DNA from: Sorex araneus
Taxonomy: Eukaryota > Chordata > Mammalia > Eulipotyphla > Soricidae
Length of the DNA: 64,000 nucleotides
Direction: 5' to 3'
Assembly: GCF_027595985.1 (NCBI RefSeq)
Contig: NC_073302.1
Coordinates: 12,941,811-13,005,810 of the forward strand
Part shown: positions 35,467 through 47,400 of the stretch, in pieces
Numbering within the stretch: the first letter of the stretch is position 1
How the letters are laid out: every line of letters starts with the position of its first letter
Notes under the pieces: model-generated
The model's database searches: none
Seen by the model: only the letters and a program-made list of their open reading frames with translations
What the model was told of the DNA's origin: nothing
Program-made: the position numbers and the translations under genes

Positions 35467-38400
35467 AGGAGATGGAAGTCAGCCTAAAAAGCACAAAAAG
35501 GAGAGAAATGGTTCAACTACACCATATTTGGCTCCCACAACATTTTGTTGATGTACCTCTATTCAGATTCCTATAAAACAAAATAGTATAACCAACTAAA
35601 TTTTTTAAGTGGTTTGGGTTCTTATAAGTTTTGGGGTTTTTTCTTTGCTTGTTTATTTGTTTTTATTCAAAGGATCCTGAAGGATCAGAAGTTGACATCG
35701 TAGAAGAAAAGGATTATACTGGAATCATCTCTTTCCCTGACTTCAAGATCCCATCACATCCTAAGTATTTCACAGTATTTGTTTTTAAACTGTCCCCTGA
35801 GTCAAATGAAGTCACCTAGGGTTAACCAAGCCTTCATGAGAGAAAGGAGGAGATGGTCCATCTTTTCTAATGATTAGTGAGATTCAGTTCTGGGGGGGAG
35901 AAGGGGCAGGGAGAACATACCCATTACTTACCATCTGCAGTTCTCTCTGCAGTTCTCTTTGTACATAGAAATAGAAACTAAAATTTGACTAGGCCAAACA
36001 GTCCCCGTGCTATTTTTCATCCAAGGCACCAAATCTCCACCTTCAAGGAATCTAGTAGACAACCAGTGTAAAAGGCTGTGTGTTCTGAGAGCCATCTATG
36101 CATATTCTTTAACTTACTGACCATAATATCACTCCTTTGTAGTATTTTCTTTTTTTATTGTTAATCACATTATCTTATTTTATCATTCAAGATAGTTTAT
36201 TTTATCGTTAATTATAGTTATGTTTCATTTTCAGGTGTTTCTCCATTCCCAATTTTATTTATTTATTTATTGTTTAAAATTTATTTATTTTATTGAATCA
36301 CCATGTGGAAAGTTACAAAGCTTTCAGGCTTATGTCTCAGTTGTACAATGCTCGAACACCCATCCCTTCACCAGTGCCCATATTCCACCACCAAAAACCC
36401 CAGTATACCTCCCACCCCCCACCCCCCCACCCCCGCCTGCATAGCTGATAAATTGCACTTCACTTTCTCTTTACCTTGATTACATTCCATATTTCAACAC
36501 AAAACTCACTATTGTTGTTGGAGTTTCCCTCCCAAAAACAGCCCTGCTGAAAAGGAAGCATCTGATAATTAGTTTTCCATTGCTGAGAATGAAGAGATAT
36601 GAAGTTTGGGATTTCTGTATTTTAGTATTTTAGTAACTAAGTCAAGGGAGATTTATGTTAGAAATTGCATCATTTCCCTTCCTGGGGCAGCATGGGGCTA
36701 TGGCTTAGTTCACAGTCTAGAGACATTTCTGCAAGCAGCTGCTGGTACCAAAAGTAGTCTAGCTGGCCTCCGGATCACGTGGGTGGTCGATCAGCTGCAG
36801 AGCAGCCACCCAACTGTGCGGCCACCCGGGTCGCATCTCAGCGGAGAGCGCGACCTTTGTAGTATTTTCATAGACTACCCAAAGACAGTTTTCAAGAGGG
36901 AGAGTTTCTTTAAGCCACTTATCCCACTGATCTCATGCTAAAGACACCTTTAACAGAATCCCATGAAATGCATAGTCAATGTACACATTCCCAGCATGTT
37001 CAAAGAAAAAAAAAAGAGAGAGATGCAAAACAGAAATGAAGAATCCACCATTCTTCAAGATGAAAGGATGACAGCTACCAATGATGACATTAGAACTTTA
37101 AAATCAAATTTTTTTTTTGTGATCATTTCACAATACCCTCAGAAAGGGAGTTTTCAGATAGTTCTCTCTGTCCTAGAGATTTTCTAGAAATCTGGATAAA
37201 ATTGAGGGAGTTGAGTAATTTGGATCATTTTTAAATATTGCTCTTCCTTGAAAATACTAGGAACTCTACAGCAGAGAATCAAACCTGTCCTTTCATATTC
37301 TATTTGTCTATTCCCAGTGGTCCAACTTCACCTTACACCATTTGCTCTGTCACTGAATATGGGTCAGCCCTGGTTGCCTCTCATGACTGGTTGCTTCATA
37401 CCCCAATACTTTTGCACATGCTGCTCTCCACTTAGAAGGTGTTTCAACTTTCATTGCTCATTTTTATTCCAGTGCTTAATATAGTGCTCAGTAAATATAT
37501 TTGAGTGAAAATTGTTAGTCCAAACCAGATCATTTCCCTTTTTAAGCAAACCATACTTTGTTATGTGATGTATAAATGTTATCATCTTGATAGATATCTT
37601 GACAGATATCTTTATTATGTTTCTAGAAATGTAATTATGGATTTTATTTTAATTTTACTGTAATGCATTTATACATGCATATCAATATTTACAGTATAGT
37701 TATTATTTAGTTTAACAATATAATTAATATTTTTACCTGAAAAGTTATGAATCTTAAAATATTTGTTTACTCTGGAGCTTAATTACACTAAGATAAAATA
37801 ACGCTGTATACAAAAAGCTAGTTACAAAAGCTAAATTTCTGGGGCTGGAGTGATAGTATAGCAGGTAGGGCATGTTTCTGGCACACAGCTGACCTGGGTT
37901 TGATCCCCAACGTTCCATATGGTCCCCCAAGCACCGTCAGGAGAAATTCCTGAGTGCAGAACCAGGAGTAACCCCTAAGTATCCCCAAGTGTGACACAAA
38001 AAGCCTAAGTATATAAACAAACAAAAACTAAATTTCTAAAATTTCTGAAAACACTGTTTTTTTAAATTGTTTAAAAAACTGTTGCAAATAAAATATATTA
38101 ATTAGGCTATACAGGTCTTTATTTTTCCTCTTTTTCAAACAAGATTTTGTTGTTGTTGTTGTTGTTGTTATAGTTTAGGCAGCAAGGTTACAATAGTGTT
38201 AACATTTGTGGTGTTGATGTAAAGTCACTGTTCCCCAGCATCACCCAAGTCCCGCCAATCCTCCAGAGCTCTCTCTAGATCACCTCTAGATCTCCTCCCC
38301 CAACCCCTCACCTCTAGCCCCTCTGTTAATAAGGTAAAACAGAACTAGATTCAATTTCCTCTGTGTAAATTAAAACTTTTTTATGACATCTATAATTTTG

Positions 38401-41400
38401 TATATTTTCCACAGATACGGTGTGTGGACAATCCGAGCTAAATATAAAGAGGACTATTCAACAGTTGAAACCACCTATTTTGAAGTTAAAGAATATGGTA
38501 ATTACTCACAACTGGAGGTTTACCCAAAATCGGTGTTTTTGTGATAATTCTTTTCATTAATGAACTCTATGTGCAAGCAGTGCCAGCTGAAGATGAGGCA
38601 ACTCCCTCACCCCCCATGGCTGGTTGTACTCTGTACTCTAATTCCCATAATCTCGGCACAGCAACTTCTTTACTCATAGCATTCTTCACCATAGAGTCAG
38701 AAGAGCTCTAATCCCCGGAAGAGCTTGCGCAAGCTAAGGTCCTTAGCAGAATTATGGTTTTAGGAGAAAATAAAACAGTCAGTGATGAAGTGAGTGAAAA
38801 CCAGTAAATTGGATAAATGAGTTGCCCAAATCATGATGCCTAATTAGTGACAGAACAAGAACAAATGGAATTCTGTAGCCCTACAACAGAGCTATTTATC
38901 TTCTGCTTCACAAGTCCCTGTGTTGATTTGGAAGTTTATGACATTTTTATTTTGAAATCAATCATATCGAAGGATTAAGAGTAACACAGTATAACACATA
39001 TACTAGCTTAATCTTTTTTTTTTTTTTGCTTTTTGGGTCACACCCAGCAATGCACAGGGGTTACTTCTGGCTCTGCACTCAGTAATTATCCCTGGCAATG
39101 CTCAAGGGACCATATGGGATGCTGGGAATCAAACCCGAGTTGGTCGCATGCAAGGCAAATAAATGCCCTACCCGCAGTGCTATTGCTCCGGCCCCACTAG
39201 TTTAAACTTGTTATTTCTTATTTGTTGTTTAATTGAGTATTTGTGTACTCTGAGAGTAAACTTAATTTTATTCAGCTTCAAATTACTTTCAGCTGTCCTA
39301 GGACATTCATAAAAGTATGAAAAATCAATTCACAGATAATTACAGTGACCAAAAAAAAAACTTGCCATACTGCAAGTAGAATTTAAGATTATTGACTCTC
39401 AGTATATTGAACTCTTAACTTCCTTCCTTTAAGCATTTTTGCTGTGTTCCACAAACATCTGGGATTTATCTGCCTGTTACTTTCTGCAGGCATCCTCACC
39501 AGTTCATTCTCTCCAGGTGCCCTCCTAAATTATTGAAAACTCTCTAAATTACTACCTCTAACTTCAAGTTGCTCTTGTTTAATAAGTAACCAAAATCATC
39601 CTCATGAAATGAAAATCTAAATTACTTCCACTATGGAAAAGTTTTCAATATGTCTAGTTGCTTTTATAACAAAAAATCACAATCCTGATTTTGAGCTGGT
39701 CCTTACCTACCTCCTCTTCAGCCTCATTTTATGTTGTTAAGATAAAATCATTTTATTTAGGAAATATGAGATAGGAGAGAAAGAGACAACTAGTGAGAGG
39801 AAGTCCCATAAAGTAAAAATAAATCATGTGGGGCCAGAGAGATAGTACAATGGACAAGGAACTTGCCTTGCATGTTGTGAGTTTGATTCCTGGTACCCTA
39901 TATGGTGCCCTTAATATTGCCCTGAGTAATCCCTAATCACAGAGCTAGGAGTAAACCCCACGTACAGATGCAACCCAAAAACAATCAGAAAAAATACAAT
40001 CCCCTTCAAACAAACAAACAAACAAAAAACTCTTCATGTGCCCTGAGCTGGGACGTGGGCTATACCTGAGTGGGCTACACCTTCAGCCTCAGTTTATACC
40101 GGGCTTCCCCTCGCTTCCCTCCAACTATGGTGACTTTATACTTGATGTTCCATCTCCAAGGATTTTTTTTCCCCTCCTTCGTTCCCTAGCCAACACCTAC
40201 CCACATTTCAAGTATCAATTGAAAAGCCACTTATTTAGGGAACTAGAGCCTGAATTCTACTTCCTGTGTAGGAAAACCAATTATTCTTACTCTTGAGTGT
40301 CAGCCTTTGCCCAAAACATCAGAGTCACTGTATCACTCAATCTACTGTTGTGCAGATTAATAGAATTCGAATCCAAGGTCAAAGGATGATAGTACAGCAG
40401 GTTAGTCATTTGCCTTGCGTTCAGTCGACCTGAATTGGACCTCTGGCAACACATATTACACCCTGATTACCACCAGGAGTGATCCTGAGTACAGATTCAG
40501 GAATAAGCCTTACATACAGCTGGGTGTGGCCCCAAAACAAGCAAAAAATTAGAATTCATAAGCCCTTATAAAGTATCTGAGTTAATAAAAGTGAAAACAC
40601 TGCTGATTTTTTTTGCACAAAATTTCAACTTTTTATTTTTTAATTTTTTTAAAATTTTTTATTGAGTCACCATGTGGAAAGTTACAAAGTTTTCAGGTTT
40701 AAATCTCAGTTATACAATGCTCGAATACCCATCCCTTCACCAGTGCTCATATTCCACCACCAAGAATCCCAGTATAGCTCCACCCCACCCCCTCACACCC
40801 CTAACCCCCCCACGCCCCTAGCCCCCCACCCTAAGCCCCCCCCCCGCCTGTGTAACTAATAAATTTCACTTTACTTTCACTTTGATTGCATACAATATTT
40901 CAACAAAACTCACTATTATTGTTTGGAGAGTCTCTCCCCTAAAGTCAGACCTGCTGAAAAGGAAGCATTAGATAATTTGTTTTCCATTGCTGACTGAGAG
41001 GCCGCTAAGTGTGGTCACTCAACCTCATACCTCTTTATCCTCAGCAATGGAAAACACTGCTGATTTGACAGGTTAACTTGTTTTCTCTTGAACAATTAAG
41101 ACACCAATAAGATTACGGGGAAAAATCCTTCCCTTCTGCCCCAGTGTGAATTGTTCTTGGATGATCTTTCTCTTACTTAATTATAAACAAAACCTTCTTG
41201 ACTAAAATTAGAGTTGCTTATTGCTATTTGAAGATTGACTGAAGTGGATCTTGTGGCCAGAAAGAGGAAATGTTAAATAAGCAAGAATTTTTTCTATTTT
41301 TAATACAACAGGAATTGATTAAAAAATAAACTGCTCAAATTTTTGAAAGAAGGCTGGAGTGGGAGTAATATGCAAAGATAAATAGACAAGAGGGGGAAGG

Positions 41401-44400
41401 TTTTTTATTTCCAAATATCCTATCTCCAGAGGAGGAAATTATCAATTGCCTACAAAAAGTGCTGAGTCCAAAGCAAAAGTGAAATGCCTATAAGTACGCA
41501 GAGCTAGATTATCCTCTGGTGGGGTGGGAGATATTGTTATAGATACTAATGGTTATGAGTATAATAAAGATGATAAGGTGACTATTGGGTTGATGGATAG
41601 TTTGTCAAACTTTTCCAGAAAATAAAATTCATTGCTATGTTTCAAAGGCTACTTTAATTTTTTTTTATTAATTCTTTTATTGATTCACCATGTGGAAAGT
41701 TACAAAGCTTTTAGGTTAAAGTCTCAGTTATACAATGCTCAAATACCCATCCCTTCACCAGTGCACATATTCCACCACCAAGAATCACGATATACCTCCC
41801 CCTTCCCCCCACCTCCCCAGCCCCCCACCCCGCATGTGTAACTGGTAAATTTCACTTTACTTTCACTTTACTTTAATTTTAATGATAATATTACTTCTTT
41901 GTTTTTATCTTTAGTATTGCCACATTTTTCTGTATCGATAGAACCAGAAAATAATTTCATTGGATATAAGGACTTTAATGATTTTGAAATTACTATAAAA
42001 GCAAGGTAAGAAAATTATTTTTCAGATTATCCAGCTAATTTGAGTGCCAACTCTGACTGGTAATAGTCGCCCAAAGTGAGACCTGTGATTTTTTTTCCCT
42101 GTATCATTGTGAAATATAATTAACATACAACAGTGCACATTTGAGGTATGAAATGTGAAGATTCAATACATATTGTTGCTGCAACCTGTGATTTACTGGC
42201 AATATCTGTTGTGAATTGGAGATTAATTCCAATTTTAGCTGATTCTGATTTTAGCTTTATGGCTAACTCAACCAGCAACAAAATCCTAACAATTCAAGTA
42301 CACGGTGCATTTTTAAGAATAAGCATGATTCAGGATACTGAGGCTAAGATGTGAAACTTTGCTTTTTGACATTTGCTCTGGCCAATTCAACAATACTCAA
42401 CTTCTTTGGGGCAGGGTTGACTGGACTGGTGCTGCTGGGGGCCCCCAGGGCCACACCATCAATTTGGAGACAGGATAGGAAGTTCTAGAAATAACTCAAT
42501 GAACATGAAAACTGAATGAGTTAGGTACCTTTACTGTGCTCATATTACAAGTGAGAAAATGGAGGCATGTAAAAAGTTCAGTAATTTACACAAAACTGTA
42601 CAGTTAGTAAATTGCATGATTTGTCTGGTTCTACAGTCTGTGCTTCAAAAAATGTATGTCCTGTACTGCCACTATTGTTAGCATTTATTCTTAAAATAGT
42701 GTCAGTCTAAGCTAACTTTAAAAGTTTACTTGACAGAGAATTCTTTTAAATAGACATTCTATTTGTTCAAGCAGTGAATAGGAAAGTTAGCTTTTTCTAG
42801 AGTATTATTTGCTCTGCAGAAAGATCCCTTTAGTCTTCCTTTCAATCCAAATTTAAAAAGAAATACGCTGTTAGAATTTTAAAAGGAACTCATTTAATAA
42901 AAACTGTGAGGTTGGACATTCTATCTTTAAAAATGGAAAAGAAAATAGGAAACAAGTCCCTTGTGTTAGCAAAATCATGGTGGAAATGATTGTCCTGTAA
43001 GGAGAGGACCCAGACATGAGTCTTTTAATCTCAAAATTGGATTTTCCATCTAGAATCTGATAATAAAAATCATATTTGAGTTTTATTATTGTAACTTCAT
43101 GAGATGAAATGGAATCATGGAGGGAAACAGTTTATATCTTATCAAGTCCTTTGAATTTGTTATCCTTTGATCCAAATTTTATTGTAACCATGTTAGCAAA
43201 AACCGTTTTATGGTGTTATTGTTTGACAGATACTTTTATAATAAAGTAGTCACTGGGGCTGACGTTTATGTCTCTTTTGGAATAAAACAAGACTTAAAAG
43301 ATGATGAAAAAGAAATGATGCAAAAGGCATTTCGAAGCACGACGGTAAGATTATCTGACAAATTGTCAGGAATGATAAAGAGGGCAAGTTACTTAAAATG
43401 TAAAAGGTTTCACCTTTCACTTTCTATATATCAAAAACTTAAGCCATTAGCTTCTCCTTTGGCTTCTCATTGTCCTTAGGGAAAAGCCCTCTTCCCTTGG
43501 TGTCCAAAGCAAAATTGGATTGGTACCTCGACCTCCATCCCCAAAGAATGAGAAAAACAAACGCATTTGGGCTGACCAAACTTTAGGATCACCCAGGCAG
43601 CCCTCTCTCACAGGCTGGCCACAGTGGAATATTGTTGTCCCACCCTAGTTCCCAGTACTGAGTTATTTTCTAAGTTGACAGAGATATTAAGAACAATTAG
43701 TAAGCACATCAAAATTCAGTGGGTACATTAAGAGCATAAATTGGGATATTTCACATCGCCAATCAGTGGGCACCCTTAAAAGAATGAGTTTCCTCTTCTA
43801 TTTTTGCCTACCTTCTTGCTTTCAACGTCTAAACGACCCTAAATGTTCTATTCTATTCTTTTGTGGGCACGTTTTTGTTTGCCCCAATGCATTTTAAAAG
43901 TCCTAACCTTTTTCCCAAGGGACTATCCTATTGCACGCCTCGGCCCCAGCCTCTCTGACAGTCTGTCTCTTCCAGCCTCCTCTTTGCATTTCTTACCCTC
44001 CTTGCTCAAATTCATGTAGTGTCTCTTGTCCAGCTAGGTAGGACGCTGCTCCAATGCGCTGCTCCTGCAGATACTGGAGGATGATCTTTCCTTTTGTCCC
44101 CTGCTGCCCCTTCTTTGCCTCTCCTTTTCAGTTCTGTAAGTCACCTTGCAACCTCTCCCCTGCAAAAAGACCTGTTAAGAGTCTCCTCTACACGAGCTGA
44201 CCGACCCTGCCTGGAACTCCTCAGCATATATCACACTTGATTACAGTATTTCTCGACCGGGGGTAACTTTTCTCCATCCTGGAAACATTCAGCCACTTGG
44301 TTGTCAGCATCAGGAAAGATGGTACAACTGGCACCAAATGGGTAGTGCTGTAGCGCTGTCATCCTGTTCATCGATTTGCTCGAGCGGGCACCAGTAATGC

Positions 44401-47400
44401 TTCCATTGTGAGACTCATTGTTATTGTTTTGGGCTTATCAAATACGCCACAGGTAGCTTGCCAGGCTCTGCCATGCAGGCGGGATACTCTCAGTAGCTTG
44501 CCGGGCTCTCCAAGAGGGATGGAGGAATCGAACCCGGTCGGCCGTGTGCAAGACAAACGCTCTACTCGCTGTGCTATCGCCCCAGTAAAGGCCAGAAATG
44601 CTGCTAAGCTTCTCTACTGCACAGCACAGCCCCTTGTGACAAAGAATCATCCTGTCCAATGTCAAGGGGGCTGAGACTAAAAAGAAACCTTTCCCTCTTT
44701 ATTGTAATGATTTAAGCACTTATCTTTGATTCTCCACAAAAGACTGCATGTGGACTGAAATCATTCCCATTATCTGCTGAGAGACAGTATGTTTCCTGGT
44801 AGAAAAAAAAGTAGTTGCTCCATAAATATTTGAGAGTGAATTCATTCGCAGTAAATTCATTGGGAAATTCTTTTATTTGCAATTAAGAGCTCATGGTTCT
44901 TAAAACTCAGATTAGAGTTCCGGTTCCTTTTTAGTGCTCTTTATATTTGACCGTGAATGATGTGCACTTCTGCTATTTTCCTCACTGTGGCGTATTTATG
45001 GAGTTTGTATCCTCAGTCAACGAGCCTTTATTTTATTTTTAAAAGTCTTCTTTCTTGCAGATAAAATGTAATGCCCCTTTTTAATGTAAGATTCTATGAC
45101 GGGCTCTGAGATTTAATAATGAGACAAAAATACCTGTACTCAAATTACTCAACTTTAGAAGTAAAAATAAGGCAAAATTATTTTAATACATTAAAAATAA
45201 AGTTTCTTTTACAAAATAAACCATATAATGACAACTTTCAAGCCCCTTTGCCTATTGTATGTTTTTACTTTAGAGTTTAGCTACATAAGAAGAGATGCCA
45301 ATTAAAAATCCTAAAAGCCCTAAAAGTCTTAGTTAAGGACAAAGACAAACTGAGAGACTCTGACAGATGGTTCATGGCCCAGAGGTTGTAAGGTGTTTGT
45401 CTGGACCTCTCTGAAGAAATCTCCTTGAAACACAATTTATGACCATACTTTCATGTCTGTAATGCCAAATAAATAAATGAGAAACTAACATTCTAGGCTT
45501 AATCTTTAGTTGGGGCCTCCACTCTACTCTGATTTACTTTCAACTTAGAGGCCAATAGAAACAGGTTTTGTTCATTTTTTCCTTTGAGCTCCTTTCTGAA
45601 ATCACTTTCTTTTTCCCTTTTTAAAAAGTTGATAAATGGAATTGCTCATGTCAATTTTAACTCAGAAAAAGCAGTTGAAGAACTGTCCTATAACGGTCTA
45701 GAAGATTTAGACGGCAAGTACCTTTACATTGGCGTAACGGTCATCGAATCTGCAGGTAAATTTCTTCTTCTGGGAAGGAAGGAGGGGGGTGGGGAGGGAG
45801 CACACTGGACAGTGCTCAAGACTTACTTGTGGCTCTGTGCTCAGGGATCACTCCTGGCAGGGTTTTGAGGACTATATATGATTCCAGGAATCAAACCCAG
45901 GTCAGTTGCGTGTAGGGCAAGAGCCCTACTCGCTGTACTATCTCTCCAGCCCCAAATTTGTTTTTTCAAAACTTTCTCTTGGATAGTATTTAGATAGCAC
46001 ATAAATAGTATCAATAAATTTCACTGGTTTTTGTTAATGAATCATCATGAGATACAGTTACAGACATACAAACTTTTGTGATTACATTTCAATCAAACAA
46101 TGTTGGAGTACCCATCTCTCCACCAGTGCCCATATTCCACCACCAATGTTCCCAGTGTCTCTCCTGCCACCCCCACTCCTTCCAACCCCCTGTTTCTGTG
46201 GCAGACACATTCCCTCTTACTCTCCCTCTCTCCTTTTGGGTGTTATGGTTTATAATATAGGCACTAAACAGCCATCATGTTTGGTCCATAGCCTACTTTC
46301 AGCACGTATCTACCGTAACAAGTGATCCCTCCAGCCATCATTTACCTAATGGTCCCTTCCCCATCCCACCTGCCTTTTCCCCCAGCACATGAGATCGACT
46401 TCCAAGCAGTGGGTCCACCCTTCTGGCCTTTATCTCTACTATCCTTAGGTGTTATTTCCTATTATGTTACTTTGTATTCCACAAATGGGTGCAGTCATTC
46501 TGTGTCTGTCCCGCTCTTTCTGACTCATTTCGCTTAACGTGATACTCTCCATGTTGATCCACTTATATGCAAATTTTATTATTTCATCATTGCTAACAGC
46601 TTCGTTGTATTCCATTGTGTACATATACCAAAGTTTCTTTAACCAGTCATCTGTTCTTGGGCACTTGTTTTTTTTTTTTCCAGATTCTGGCTATTGTACA
46701 TAGTGCTGAATTGCACTGTTGTTTAACATTGTATGTTCTGTCATGGTTAATTTTAGTTTTCATATCATATGATACTAGAGTTAGAGGCTACTTCTGCCCC
46801 TCTCTACTTTCTAGGTCGCTGTTGTCTCAAGCTCAAAAATGGAATAATAGCAACCAATTTATAACCTTGAGTGATTCTGCAAGCTCTCTGTCTTGAACAA
46901 TGTACCTCAATGTCTCACCTACTAAGAATCCCTATCAAATAGTATATGTGAAAAATTTTTTAGATTACAATGTAAATGACAGATATAACCATTATTGTTT
47001 TAGTCTCCTTATCTGTATGGTGAACTAAATGTTCATTACAGTCCCTCTTTAGCTGTAAAACTCAGAAATTTACCTAAATTTGGATTGTCCTAATATCTCT
47101 AAAATGAGTACTTTAATAGTATAGATTTAATAAAAACAAAAGTCAATTAATATGTGCAGAGACTTACATTAGTGTCTCTTCTCCACTTTTCTCCGACCCT
47201 CACCCTATGTTCCTTCCTCCTTGCTCTCCTTCCCACTCCCCTTTTGTCTTCCCCCTACTTCTCCCTTCCTTTAAGTCTACCTACCATTTCTTAATTTCCT
47301 CTTAATAAGCATGGCTAGAGCTCTCAATTATACTTCAATAGTCTATAAGAGCTATTAGTTATCACTCCAGACAAATTGAATAAAATTTTCTTCCTCTGCT

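Larger units (their letters stand above)
33244..35672 (+). other. C5: C5 intron 4
   Basis: Phase 0, 2.4 kb. Holds a perfect hairpin, an old SINE, one copy of a local duplication containing a young SOR-A, and a (GT)n run. 34380-35430 has no recognised family. Confidence 0.9.
35765..38414 (+). other. C5: C5 intron 5
   Basis: Phase 2, 2.65 kb. Contains copy B of the duplication, an ORF-less L1-tailed element, an L2 piece, a SOR-A and an uncertain repeat. 36870-37300 and 37530-37830 are otherwise blank and AT-rich. Confidence 0.9.
38498..41914 (+). other. C5: C5 intron 6
   Basis: Phase 1, 3.4 kb. Holds three SINEs, an L2-like piece and two ORF-less L1-tailed elements, the second ending next to exon 7. 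38500-39000, 39200-39820 and 41070-41645 show nothing recognisable. Confidence 0.9.
43345..45628 (+). other. C5: C5 intron 8
   Basis: Phase 0, 2.3 kb. Contains a MER5A-like transposon split by a SOR-B. 43380-44240 is pyrimidine-rich in parts with no confident family, and 44690-45620 shows nothing. Confidence 0.88.

Noticed and set aside
43210..43479. 89-codon frame extending past C5 exon 8
   Set aside because: Only 43230-43344 is exon; after GTAAGA the frame is intronic and unconserved.
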